18,478 nucleotides of DNA from Candidatus Saccharimonadota bacterium (GCA_900555675.1 UNSN01000013.1:1-18478), one strand, 5' to 3'; positions 7,507-14,812 are shown, counted from the stretch's first letter. Program-made: numbers and translations. Notes: generated by a model from the letters alone, not told the origin.

Positions 7507-9327
7507 TTAAACGTATCTACTCAATACACCCAACACGTGCTCAGTAGCACTAGATCCGTCGACTTCCACCCATGTTATTTCGCCGTTATTAAACCACTTT
7601 ACGGTATGACCGTTAGCCGCAGCCTTGTCAGCCAAGTTATGAAGTTGATCCATTGCGTTTGCGTCGCCAAACTTCTCAGCAGCCCAGTCCCAAGGATAGT
7701 CGTAAGAATTGAAACTCGACGTATCTGGATTAACACTATTTACGATTGTTTTGGCAGCAGGGTTATCTATAAGAGGTTTGTCGCCAGACTGTGGTATTTG
7801 ATTACTACCAGATTGTGGAGTTGCATCAGCATTACCCCCAGTTCCAGTAGCGTGTGCAGAGTTAGCCCAGTCGCCAATATATTTACCAGCATAACCACCC
7901 AGAGCAAAGCCGACGCTAAACCTACCCATTGCCCAACGCATTCGCTTACGCAAATCATCTTGCCTTTCTACACTTGCATTGTGAAGCTCGCCAATTGACC
8001 CACTCACTGTATGACCAATGACGTCACCAACGCCCATACCCTTCACATCATCCCTAAACAGCTTTCTTAGACGCTCAATAGGAATTTCAGACAAGACGTC
8101 TTTATCGCGGCGATCTTCCAACGCGCCCAGTTTTGCCAAGTTAGCGACACCTACGCCTGCAGCAAGACCCACTGCCGTCGTAATAGGCCATGTAGCAACA
8201 GACCCTACTATAGCACCGCCTACAAGACCAGCACCGCCCTGCTTTACAGTCTGAGAAATCTTTCCGCCCTTATTAATCCATTTACCTAGCTTAGAAAGTG
8301 CCTTTCTGATTGGAGATTGGCTGTCTAGCTTTTCACTGTATGCTTCCTTTATCTCTCTCGACACCCTCTGCATGTCCTCAAACACAGCATGAGCTATCTC
8401 TTCAGCTAATTTAGCTTGATCTTCTTCTGATCCTTGTTTTACTGCCTCAATCTTTTCAGAGAATTGGAAGCGCATATATTCAAGCTCACACCTCTTCAGC
8501 TCCTCAGCAGCAGCATCGAGTTTTTTACGACGCTCCTCACCACCAAAGTTCTCCTTAAAGAAATGCGTTTCATACTTGACGCCAGCCTTAACATATCTTA
8601 TCCTGGCGACTTTAAGATTAGTAGCGACTTCGTGTTCTTCTGGACTTATCTCTTTTACTGGAGCCTCTCCAGTGTCAGAATTTGAATCTTTTACCTGCTC
8701 ATCTTTGCTTGACTCAGCAGCGCCAGACTCTTGACCACTTTTAGCTGAGTTGACGTCATCTTTTCGATCGTTTTTTTCAGAAGACGATCCATACACTCTA
8801 TCCAATATTTCATCAGCTTCCTCTTTAGATATATTTGGATTATCTATCAATTCATCTAGAGTTTTCGGCTCATGTGCAGTCCCATACGCATTTTTTAGTA
8901 TTTTATCAGCCTTACTCTTAGGAACATCTCCGTATATCAAATCGTCTAGAGAATAATATTTAGATTCATTTTCAGATACGTCTACTGGCTTTTCTGGGGT
9001 ACTAGTATTTTTACCTTCGACTTCCGGTTCATCTACACTAGAAGTCTCCCCTTCTAAAGTGTCTTCAGTGGCGGCTGCGTCCCTCGCCTTATCCTTCTGC
9101 TTATTTCTAGCTATATCATCAAGTGTAGGTTTAGACGGCTCAGAAACTTCTGGCGCCAAGCTATCATTAACAGCATATTCATCAGAGTCCCTGCCAATCA
9201 TTGTCCTCCAAGTCCTTTTTACTGCTCCTGCAGCTTTAGCTGCAACCCGACCCAATCTTCTAAGCACAGAAGGCGGCTTCTCGGAATTGTTTTCGACGTC
9301 TGGACGTCCTTCGGGTGTTTCGCTCAT
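7507..9327 (-). CDS. Large membrane protein of unknown function with internal repeats
   Basis: A 606-residue protein I do not recognise. Layout: a basic arginine/alanine-rich stretch (22-46); an acidic low-complexity region (50-230) holding two copies of a 24-25 residue repeat (126-149 and 156-180); a charged helical region likely to form a coiled coil (230-345); a glycine-rich hydrophobic pair of segments (364-402) like a membrane hairpin; another (466-487); then a Gly/Ser/Asn-rich linker and a compact C-terminal domain (541-606) with YPWDWAAEKFG and EVDGSSATEHVLG. The frame is open back to 9417, but that start lies in the promoter -35; ATG 9327 follows a predicted leader with AAAGGA 12 nt upstream. 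Possibly a surface or envelope scaffold; inference only. Confidence 0.75.
   Translation of the reverse strand: MSETPEGRPDVENNSEKPPSVLRRLGRVAAKAAGAVKRTWRTMIGRDSDEYAVNDSLAPEVSEPSKPTLDDIARNKQKDKARDAAATEDTLEGETSSVDEPEVEGKNTSTPEKPVDVSENESKYYSLDDLIYGDVPKSKADKILKNAYGTAHEPKTLDELIDNPNISKEEADEILDRVYGSSSEKNDRKDDVNSAKSGQESGAAESSKDEQVKDSNSDTGEAPVKEISPEEHEVATNLKVARIRYVKAGVKYETHFFKENFGGEERRKKLDAAAEELKRCELEYMRFQFSEKIEAVKQGSEEDQAKLAEEIAHAVFEDMQRVSREIKEAYSEKLDSQSPIRKALSKLGKWINKGGKISQTVKQGGAGLVGGAIVGSVATWPITTAVGLAAGVGVANLAKLGALEDRRDKDVLSEIPIERLRKLFRDDVKGMGVGDVIGHTVSGSIGELHNASVERQDDLRKRMRWAMGRFSVGFALGGYAGKYIGDWANSAHATGTGGNADATPQSGSNQIPQSGDKPLIDNPAAKTIVNSVNPDTSSFNSYDYPWDWAAEKFGDANAMDQLHNLADKAAANGHTVKWFNNGEITWVEVDGSSATEHVLGVLSRYV
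8788..8952 (-). repeat. Two tandem protein-coding repeats in the 606-residue protein
   Basis: Copy 1 (residues 126-149) begins SLDDLIYGDVPKSKADKIL and ends NAYG; copy 2 (156-180) begins TLDELIDNPNISKEEADEIL and ends RVYG. They share (S/T)LD(D/E)LI, (S/K)xxADxIL and YG, with a period near 30 residues. A weaker third element, PTLDDIARNKQKDKA, lies at 67-81. Confidence 0.75.
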
Positions 9328-9388
9328 TTTGTGGTGGTTCCTTTCGCCTTCTGCACGCAGAATGGCAATAAACTTATGTATATCTAAG

Positions 9389-9417
9389 ATACTATCATAA
9401 ATACATAAAAAAGTCAA
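9389..9417 (-). promoter_or_regulatory. Promoter of the 606-residue membrane protein gene
   Basis: Minus strand TTGACT (9412-9417), 17-nt spacer, TAGTAT (9389-9394), just after the infB stop. The predicted start near 9382 gives a leader of about 55 nt before ATG 9327. This excludes the in-frame ATG at 9417 as the start. Confidence 0.75.
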
Positions 9418-9430
9418 TACTTAGAGCAGT

Positions 9431-11200
9431 CTACCCCAGCGTCTTCTTCACTAATTCCCTAGTAAAGAACTCCAACTTGTCGCCAATTTCTAGGGTAATC
9501 TTTTTCTTTGTCCTGAGGCTCAACCCACACATTTCGCCTTCAAAGACCTCTTTTGCCTCTTGTTGCTGACGTTGTACAGAAGAAACTTCCACTTCAGCAA
9601 TTTGCTCTCCGCCACGTTTTACGCGCGCCAGCAAGTCCTTAGCGACTTTACCGCGCTTCACTTCACCGCCAGCAATAACTTCTTCACGCATCGTCCTAAA
9701 CACGCCCTTAATTTCCAACTCACCAATTTCAGTTTCAACGATTTCTGGCGCTAGCAAAGCCTCCATTGAAGCCTTAGCGTCATCCAATAGTTCATAAATT
9801 ACCTTAAAAATTCGCACTTCCACATGTTCACGCGCCGCTAATCGCTTAACTGCTGGTGGCAAATCGACATTAAAGCCATAAATCACCGTATTTTCACCGA
9901 CCGCCAAATGAATATCGTTCTCGGAAATATTGCCAACGCCAGTTCCGACAACATGAAGCTCAACTTCGCCATTCGTGTCAATCAGCTTCAAACTATCAAC
10001 CACAGACGTTACCGAACCCTGAACATCAGCCTTAACGATTACGTTAAATTCTTCCGCATCAAGCTTTCGGTTCATCATCTTAAGAATATCTGCGCCAGTA
10101 ACATTGGTTGTGGCTGCCATTTTCTCTTGTTCAATTTTAGCCTTTTGCGCCAAATTGCGAGCCTCTTTTTCGCTCTTCGCAATCTCAAATCCATCACCGA
10201 ATTGTGGCAATTCCTTAAATCCGGTCATATTCACTGGCATACTCGGACCGGCATCTTTAACGGTTTTACCACGGAAATCTTGAAGCGTTCGAACTCGCCC
10301 GTAAGCCGTCCCAGCAACCAGATAATGACCAGGCCTCAAATGACCGTTCTCCACTAACAAGCCAACTACGGCGCCACGACCAGTTTCCATGTGTGCCTCA
10401 ATAACCAAACCTTCAGCCGGAACATCTTCATCTGCACGCAAATCTTCCATATCCGCCACCAATAAAACCATATCCAAAAGCTTATCTAAGTTCTGACCAG
10501 TTTTTGCGCTAACCTCAACCATCACAGTGTCGCCACCCCATTCTTCAGGGTTCAAGCCATGCTCAGATGCCAATTGAGTCTTTACTAGTTGCGGATTAGC
10601 CGCCTCTTTATCAATCTTATTAATTGCCACCACAATTTTAGCATTAGCTGACCTGGCAAATCGAATAGCTTCAACGGTCTGAGGTTTAACTCCGTCATCC
10701 GCCGCCACCACGATAATCACCACATCGGTTAGTGTGGCTCCGTGCTGCCTTAGCGCCGCAAAAGCCTCGTGACCTGGAGTGTCTAGTAAAGTGATAGTCC
10801 GTCCGTTGCGCTGAGCTTGATAAGCGCTAATATGCTGAGTAATTCCTCCGGCTTCACTAGCCGCTGTTTTCTTATCAAGAATCGCATCTAGTAAACTCGT
10901 TTTACCGTGATCAACATGCCCCATCACAGCCACAATTGGTGGACGAGGAACTGCCTTGTCTGATAATTTGTGCGCATGATGATGAATTTCCGCAGAAACC
11001 GTCTTTCGCTTTAGCTGCACGTCCAATCCCAATTCTTCAACAATAATCTGTGCAGTCTCAAAATCTAGTCGCTGATTAATTGTCGCAGCGATTCCGTTCT
11101 TAAACAATTCACCAATCAGCGTAGTTACTGACAATCCCAGAGTTTCAGCCAACTCGCCAACCGTTACCGAATCCGCAATATTGACGATTTTTTCTGCCAT
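9431..11200 (-). CDS. infB: Translation initiation factor IF-2 (short form)
   Basis: A 589-residue GTPase that positions fMet-tRNA on the 30S subunit and promotes subunit joining. An IF2N domain covers about 1-55 (VTVGELAETLGLSVTTLIGEL). G domain: G1 GHVDHGKT (94-101), GGITQH (G2), DTPGHEAF (G3), NKID (G4), SAKTG (G5). Domains II, III and IV follow; the C-terminal fMet-tRNA-binding barrel ends near residue 589. The long N-terminal linker region of E. coli IF-2 (890 residues) is absent. GAGGAG lies 6 nt before the ATG. The gene follows rpsA by 49 nt with no promoter or clear terminator, so they form one operon. Confidence 0.96.
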   Translation of the reverse strand: MAEKIVNIADSVTVGELAETLGLSVTTLIGELFKNGIAATINQRLDFETAQIIVEELGLDVQLKRKTVSAEIHHHAHKLSDKAVPRPPIVAVMGHVDHGKTSLLDAILDKKTAASEAGGITQHISAYQAQRNGRTITLLDTPGHEAFAALRQHGATLTDVVIIVVAADDGVKPQTVEAIRFARSANAKIVVAINKIDKEAANPQLVKTQLASEHGLNPEEWGGDTVMVEVSAKTGQNLDKLLDMVLLVADMEDLRADEDVPAEGLVIEAHMETGRGAVVGLLVENGHLRPGHYLVAGTAYGRVRTLQDFRGKTVKDAGPSMPVNMTGFKELPQFGDGFEIAKSEKEARNLAQKAKIEQEKMAATTNVTGADILKMMNRKLDAEEFNVIVKADVQGSVTSVVDSLKLIDTNGEVELHVVGTGVGNISENDIHLAVGENTVIYGFNVDLPPAVKRLAAREHVEVRIFKVIYELLDDAKASMEALLAPEIVETEIGELEIKGVFRTMREEVIAGGEVKRGKVAKDLLARVKRGGEQIAEVEVSSVQRQQQEAKEVFEGEMCGLSLRTKKKITLEIGDKLEFFTRELVKKTLG

Positions 11201-11249
11201 AATAAGCTCCTCTCACCTCTGGGCGTAACTACGCTTCAGGGGATTTGTA

Positions 11250-12326
11250 TTATTTTTTCTTTGATGATTTGCCGAGTGAAAGAGAAATCTTACGATTTTC
11301 CTTATCGATATCCAAAACTGTAAATTCTTTACGCTCGTTCAACGTAAATACCTTTTCAGGATCGGTACCGTCGCCGCCAAGCTCTGACACATGAACCAAA
11401 GCTTCAACCGCTGGACTCAACTGTACGAATGCACCAAATGGAGTAATTCGAGTTACAGTTCCCTCAACTTTCTCACCAGGCTTAAATTGCTCAACTTCAT
11501 CCAACCATGGATCCTTGGTCAATTGCTTCATGCTCAAGCTCAAACGTTCTTTGTCGATTGCGATAATCTTAGCTTCGATAGTTTGACCAACCTTTACGTA
11601 GTCAGATGGGTTGTTAACACGCTCCCAGCTAATTTCTGAGATGTGAATCAAACCTTCAATACCCTCAACGTTAACAAATACGCCAAAGTCAACAACACCC
11701 GTAACAACACCTGTAACTGTGTCGCCAATTGCCAACTTCTGGAATCGCTCTGCCAAACCTTCTTTAACCGCCTCTTTTTCAGAGAAGATCAATTTGTTGG
11801 CTTTGCGATCAGCATCCAAGATTCGCGCTTTAATATCCTTCTTTACCAAGCTGTTCAATCGTTGCAAGATTTCGTCCTTGTCGCTAGAACCTACGCGAGG
11901 ATAGTGTTCAGCTGACAATTGCGATACTGGCAAGAATCCGCGAATACCTTCGTATTCAACTAGTAGTCCACCGCGGTTAGCGTCGTATGGTACAACGGTG
12001 ATGATCTCACCAGATTCCAATTTAGCCATAACTTCATCCCAACCACGATCTTTCGCAGCCTTGCGCAATGAAAGTAGTGAATAACCGTCTTCCAATTCGG
12101 TATCAATTACGCTAGCAATTACTGAATCGCCAACATTGTAGTTCTTTGAAAGGCTAACTTCGCGGCGTGGAACCAAGCCAACACCCAAAGGTCCTAAATC
12201 GATTAAAATTTCGTGCTTCTTTACTGATAAAACAGTACCGTCAACTGTCTCACCGACAGCAAGTTGTTTAACACTATCGCCTGCTTGAGCCAGCAGGTCA
12301 TCCATTGTAATTTTGGCATCTGCCAT
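11250..12326 (-). CDS. rpsA: 30S ribosomal protein bS1 (four S1 domains)
   Basis: A 358-residue protein with four S1 RNA-binding domains, about 24-89, 105-182, 199-267 and 284-352. The last two are the most typical (VTGVVTGVVDFGVFVNVEGI and VEGTVTRITPFGAFVQLSPA). E. coli bS1 has six domains; shorter forms are common in Gram-positives and Patescibacteria. S1 binds mRNA on the 30S subunit. The frame is open to 12404, but codons before ATG 12326 show no S1 homology and lie inside the predicted leader, whose start is near 12399. The C-terminus is a basic KSSKKK tail. It heads an rpsA-infB operon. Confidence 0.94.
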   Translation of the reverse strand: MADAKITMDDLLAQAGDSVKQLAVGETVDGTVLSVKKHEILIDLGPLGVGLVPRREVSLSKNYNVGDSVIASVIDTELEDGYSLLSLRKAAKDRGWDEVMAKLESGEIITVVPYDANRGGLLVEYEGIRGFLPVSQLSAEHYPRVGSSDKDEILQRLNSLVKKDIKARILDADRKANKLIFSEKEAVKEGLAERFQKLAIGDTVTGVVTGVVDFGVFVNVEGIEGLIHISEISWERVNNPSDYVKVGQTIEAKIIAIDKERLSLSMKQLTKDPWLDEVEQFKPGEKVEGTVTRITPFGAFVQLSPAVEALVHVSELGGDGTDPEKVFTLNERKEFTVLDIDKENRKISLSLGKSSKKK

Positions 12327-12399
12327 AAGTCTTCTAAAGACCCCTTCCTTAAAATTGATATTATTCTTCAGGGATATAATAAAAATATCCCCACAGATT
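12327..12399 (-). promoter_or_regulatory. rpsA 5' leader with two hairpins
   Basis: The predicted leader of about 73 nt holds a perfect 7-bp hairpin (GGGATAT, 7-nt loop, ATATCCC; 12371-12391) and a second, GTCTT-TAG-AAGAC (12329-12341), placed exactly between a purine-rich AAGGAAGGG (12342-12350) and the ATG. Folding the second hairpin would bring the distant Shine-Dalgarno-like site close to the start codon. A regulatory role is inference; S1 autoregulation is known in E. coli. Confidence 0.45.
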
Positions 12400-12405
12400 A
12401 TCACA

Positions 12406-12435
12406 ATTATATCACAACAGATAGATAGAAGTCAA
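12406..12435 (-). promoter_or_regulatory. Promoter of rpsA-infB
   Basis: Minus strand TTGACT (12430-12435), 18-nt spacer, TATAAT (12406-12411) with extended TGATATAAT. Predicted start near 12399. Confidence 0.75.
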
Positions 12436-12437
12436 AG

Positions 12438-12908
12438 CTAGATAAGATAGCGAGATCGCTGATAAGCTACCGTCAAAAACGCCAAAATACCAAAAGCCAC
12501 TGCAGAAACAGCTACATCTTCTGGTCCAGTTTTTGGCAATCCTTTATCAGATTGCTTAGAAGGAGTAGAAGGAGCTGGCGTTGTAGATGATGGTGATTGT
12601 TGAGACTGAGAAGACTCAGGTGTAGGAGTTGTCTTTTTCGACTCTTCAGTCTTCACGTCGGTTCGAGCCTCACCTCTTCCACCCGACTGGCTATTCGTTT
12701 TTTGATCTGCGGACTGCTGAGATGCGTTGTTGCTCTGTGAATTCTTATTGCTATTCTCTGATGTTACCAAATCGCTAGAAATTGGCGATCCATCTTGTGA
12801 TAAATTATTCTGCCTAATTCCGTAAAGAACAGCCAAAGATATAGCCACTAAAATAGCACCTACTATTACAAAAACTCCAATTGATCCAGTCTGATTTACT
12901 CGCTTCAT
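12438..12908 (-). CDS. LPXTG-like surface protein with Ser/Thr/Pro/Gln-rich stalk
   Basis: A 156-residue protein. Residues 10-30 are a hydrophobic signal or anchor segment after a basic start (MKRVNQTG). Residues 35-120 are low-complexity, rich in Ser, Gln, Asn, Thr and Pro, as in exposed stalks. LPKTG at 124-128 is followed by a hydrophobic segment (132-148) and a short basic tail (QRSRYLI), the layout of a sortase cell-wall sorting signal. That suggests sortase anchoring, or a two-span membrane protein if the N-terminal segment is not cleaved. No sortase gene lies in the window. A TGGAG site 8 nt before the ATG and a promoter at 12935-12940 support the start. Its partner and ligand are unknown. 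Confidence 0.75.
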   Translation of the reverse strand: MKRVNQTGSIGVFVIVGAILVAISLAVLYGIRQNNLSQDGSPISSDLVTSENSNKNSQSNNASQQSADQKTNSQSGGRGEARTDVKTEESKKTTPTPESSQSQQSPSSTTPAPSTPSKQSDKGLPKTGPEDVAVSAVAFGILAFLTVAYQRSRYLI

Positions 12909-12934
12909 ATTATATCTCCACTCAAATTTTCTTT

Positions 12935-12963
12935 ATTATATCATAATGACCTCTTATAAGTAA
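12935..12963 (-). promoter_or_regulatory. Promoter of the LPKTG surface protein gene
   Basis: Minus strand TATAAT at 12935-12940 (extended TGATATAAT) with a weak TTACTT at 12958-12963, 17-nt spacer. Predicted start near 12928, leader about 20 nt with a GGAG site. Its upstream part overlaps the divergent ROK promoter. Confidence 0.55.
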
Positions 12964-12978
12964 AGCTGGTGATATAAT
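12950..12978 (+). promoter_or_regulatory. Promoter of the ROK kinase gene (leaderless)
   Basis: TATAAT at 12973-12978 (extended TGATATAAT), weak CCTCTT at 12950-12955, 17-nt spacer. The ATG at 12985 is exactly 7 nt downstream of the last -10 base, so the A of ATG should be the transcription start. No Shine-Dalgarno. Confidence 0.65.
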
Positions 12979-12984
12979 AAATAT

Positions 12985-13797
12985 ATGATTATTACGGTTG
13001 ACACAGGTGGGACCAAAACATTAGTAGCCAGCTTTGACGAGGAAAAAAATCCTAAGCATATCATTAAATTCCCCACCCCTAAAAACGTAGACCAATATAT
13101 TCAACGCGTCGCCGATCAAATTCACCTAATTACGAACGATAAGCCAATTGACGCAATTTCTGTAGCTCTGCCAGGAGTAGTTAAAGACGGCGTGGCAGTG
13201 TGGTGTCAAAACCTCGGCTGGAAAAATCAACCTATCCGTGAGCTGCTTTCCCGATATTTTCCTAATATACCAATATTTATTGCAAATGACGCCAATATGG
13301 CAGGACTGGCAAGTATGCTCAGATTGCCCAAAACCCCCAGATGCGGCCTATACATCACCCTAGGGACCGGCGTTGGCACTTCCCTAATCCTGAATGGAAA
13401 TCTACATAAAGAGCTTAGCGACTGCGAAGGCGGACATATGTCTTTGAATTACAATGGCAAGATTACCACCTGGGAAGAGATTGCTGCGGGTAGAGTTTTA
13501 CAGAGAATTTTTGGCGAATTATCATCAGACACACCCCTGGAAGTCTGGGAAGAGGTCGCCAATAGGATAAAAGCTGGATTGCAACCGCTCATTGCCTTTA
13601 CGCAACCAGATGTCGTTGTTATTGGCGGGAGCGTGGGAGTATTCACATCCTATTTTTCAGATATTTTAAGCGGGCTTCTGGCAGAAAACTTACCCGCCGC
13701 CATATCAGTACCAAAAATAATCAGCGCCCCTAACCCAGAAGAAATTGTATTATACGGATGTTATGACAATGCTATCAGTCAGCTTGCCTCAAATTAA
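12985..13797 (+). CDS. ROK-family sugar kinase (glucokinase-like)
   Basis: A 270-residue ASKHA-fold protein. Phosphate-1 motif VDTGGTKT (5-12), catalytic Asp102 in ANDAN, phosphate-2 motif LGTGVGTSLILNG (126-138), sugar-binding EGGH (148-151) and adenosine motif VVIGGSVG near the C-terminus. The CxCGxxGC zinc motif of many ROK proteins is absent. It is somewhat shorter than typical ROK kinases (about 300). The likely reaction is ATP-dependent phosphorylation of glucose or an amino sugar, but the substrate cannot be read from the sequence. Its end overlaps the next gene by 35 nt, so the two are co-translated. Divergent from the surface protein gene. Confidence 0.85.
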   Translation: MIITVDTGGTKTLVASFDEEKNPKHIIKFPTPKNVDQYIQRVADQIHLITNDKPIDAISVALPGVVKDGVAVWCQNLGWKNQPIRELLSRYFPNIPIFIANDANMAGLASMLRLPKTPRCGLYITLGTGVGTSLILNGNLHKELSDCEGGHMSLNYNGKITTWEEIAAGRVLQRIFGELSSDTPLEVWEEVANRIKAGLQPLIAFTQPDVVVIGGSVGVFTSYFSDILSGLLAENLPAAISVPKIISAPNPEEIVLYGCYDNAISQLASN

Positions 13798-14233
13798 ACA
13801 CGATTTCCCAGAACTGCAGCTCAAGGAGGGTGAAGTATTTTCCTGGAACCCCAATTCACAAACAGTCTATTACGAAAAATTAGATTCACAAGAAGACTTA
13901 GTGCAACTTTTACACGAAATCGCCCATGCTAAACTTGGTCATAAAAATTATCAACACGACATTCAGCTAATCGAAATGGAGAGATCCGCCTGGGAGTACG
14001 CCGTTGATACTTTGGCTCCAAAATACGGCTTAACTCTCAGTATGGACGACGATAATATTCAAGATTGTTTGGATAGTTACAGGGACTGGCTACATAAACG
14101 TAGTCTTTGCCCTCAGTGTGGCGCAGTTGGACTACAGGCGACTGCCTCATCTTACAGATGCATTAATTGCCACTCAGAGTGGCGTGTAAATCAAGCAAAA
14201 TCCTGCCAGCTTAAAAGATATCAAATAAAATAA
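13763..14233 (+). CDS. ImmA/IrrE-like metallopeptidase with C-terminal zinc ribbon
   Basis: A 156-residue protein. HEIAH (51-55) is the HExxH zinc site and Glu71 or Glu73 in the following helix (EMERSAWEYA) is a likely third ligand, as in the IrrE/ImmA (COG2856-like) family. The C-terminus adds a zinc ribbon, CPQC (116-119) and CINC (133-136) with 13 residues between, of the type that binds nucleic acid or protein. No signal peptide, so cytoplasmic. IrrE/ImmA proteases usually cleave a repressor to switch on a stress or mobile-element response; no HTH repressor partner is adjacent here. Starts at 13745 or 13769 are also possible. Overlaps the kinase gene by 35 nt. Confidence 0.75.
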   Translation: MTMLSVSLPQIKHDFPELQLKEGEVFSWNPNSQTVYYEKLDSQEDLVQLLHEIAHAKLGHKNYQHDIQLIEMERSAWEYAVDTLAPKYGLTLSMDDDNIQDCLDSYRDWLHKRSLCPQCGAVGLQATASSYRCINCHSEWRVNQAKSCQLKRYQIK

Positions 14234-14251
14234 GCCTCTTATACGGAGGCT
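14233..14251. terminator. Bidirectional terminator between the metallopeptidase and KGG genes
   Basis: AGCCTC (14233-14238), 7-nt loop, GAGGCT (14246-14251). On the minus strand it is followed by TTATTTTATTT, a good U-tract for the KGG gene; the plus-strand tail is weaker. Confidence 0.65.
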
Positions 14252-14274
14252 AATTTTAAGAGATTGGAGCGGTC

Positions 14275-14484
14275 TTATTCTGCAATTTTTTGTACTGTCT
14301 TCTTAGTACGGCGTGAAATGCGTCCGCCCTTAGCACCAGCGATACGAGCCAAAGCTGGATTTGCAGCAAAGCCACCAGTTCGACCGTTTTTACCGCCCTT
14401 ACGTCCGATTTTTGCGTAAAAATCTGGATCGCGAGCTAGATTTTTTTGAGCAGCCTTTAAGCCGCCAGCCTTTGTTCCTGCCAT
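14275..14484 (-). CDS. KGG-repeat (Con-10/YciG-like) small basic protein
   Basis: A 69-residue Gly/Lys/Arg-rich protein with repeated GRKGGKNGRTGGF and GAKGGRISRR elements separated by AANPALARIA. This is the KGG motif (stress-induced, YciG or conidiation-10 type), a family of small disordered hydrophilic proteins seen in stress or desiccation responses; a role with nucleic acid or ribosomes is inferred from the charge. The frame is open to 14523, but GGAGGA lies 11 nt before ATG 14484 and family homology begins there (MAGTKAGGLKAAQKNLARD). AGGAA and TTCCT can pair around AACC, partly masking the ribosome site. The promoter carries an 18-bp palindrome. Confidence 0.8.
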   Translation of the reverse strand: MAGTKAGGLKAAQKNLARDPDFYAKIGRKGGKNGRTGGFAANPALARIAGAKGGRISRRTKKTVQKIAE

Positions 14485-14556
14485 AGGAAGGTTTTCCTCC
14501 GTTTTTAAAAAAGATTTCCACATAAATTTAAATGGAAACCCTCACCTTTATATATC

Positions 14557-14609
14557 ACACATGATATGTGTTATGTTTATATGCTAGCATATAACTAACG
14601 CTTTGTCAA
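14557..14609 (-). promoter_or_regulatory. Promoter of the KGG gene with operator-like palindromes
   Basis: Minus strand TTGACA (14604-14609), 17-nt spacer, TAGCAT (14581-14586). The -10 sits inside a perfect 18-bp palindrome, TTATATGCTAGCATATAA (14577-14594). A second inverted repeat, ACACAT-GAT-ATGTGT (14557-14571), lies at the predicted transcript start (near 14574). The arrangement suggests repressor control. Confidence 0.6.
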
Positions 14610-14645
14610 TATTTACATAAGTAGTTTTTTATTGTGAATAAAATA

Positions 14646-14674
14646 TTGCATTTTGGTGGGGTGTTAGCTATACT
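14646..14674 (+). promoter_or_regulatory. Promoter of the orphan small RNA
   Basis: TTGCAT (14646-14651), 17-nt spacer, TATACT (14669-14674). Predicted start at about 14681. No credible protein gene follows on this strand. Confidence 0.65.
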
Positions 14675-14680
14675 AATAAA

Positions 14681-14798
14681 GTCAGTTACTGACGGCACCT
14701 GTTGGAGCTTTAGAAATCATGAGTTCCACCACAAAAAATTCTCGTTTTCTGCGAGATTCGAGAAGAAAAATATCCCATCACATAGAGGGATATTTTTT
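14681..14798 (+). ncRNA. Candidate structured small RNA, family unknown
   Basis: A transcription unit of about 118 nt with a good promoter and a strong terminator but no supported reading frame. Hairpins: GTCAG-TTA-CTGAC right at the predicted 5' end (14681-14693); TGGAGCT/AGTTCCA (14703-14709 with 14722-14728, one G-U pair, 12-nt loop); TCTCG/CGAGA (14740-14744 with 14752-14756), which can alternatively pair TTCTCG with CGAGAA at 14759-14764; then the terminator. It does not resemble SRP RNA, RNase P RNA, tmRNA or 6S as I know them. A 42-codon frame from ATG 14719 runs through the terminator and is not convincing. Divergent from the KGG gene. Confidence 0.5.
14766..14797. terminator. Bidirectional intrinsic terminator
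   Basis: 11-bp stem: AAAAATATCCC (14766-14776), 10-nt loop, GGGATATTTTT (14787-14797). T-rich on both strands: it ends the small RNA (plus) and the protease-membrane protein operon (minus). Confidence 0.85.
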
Positions 14799-14812
14799 AT
14801 TGCAGATTTATT

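Noticed and set aside
9328..9417. 30-codon N-terminal extension of the 606-residue protein
   Set aside because: The extension overlaps the TTGACT/TAGTAT promoter and has no ribosome site.
12327..12404. 26-codon N-terminal extension of bS1
   Set aside because: No S1-family similarity, and it would start upstream of the predicted transcript start near 12399.
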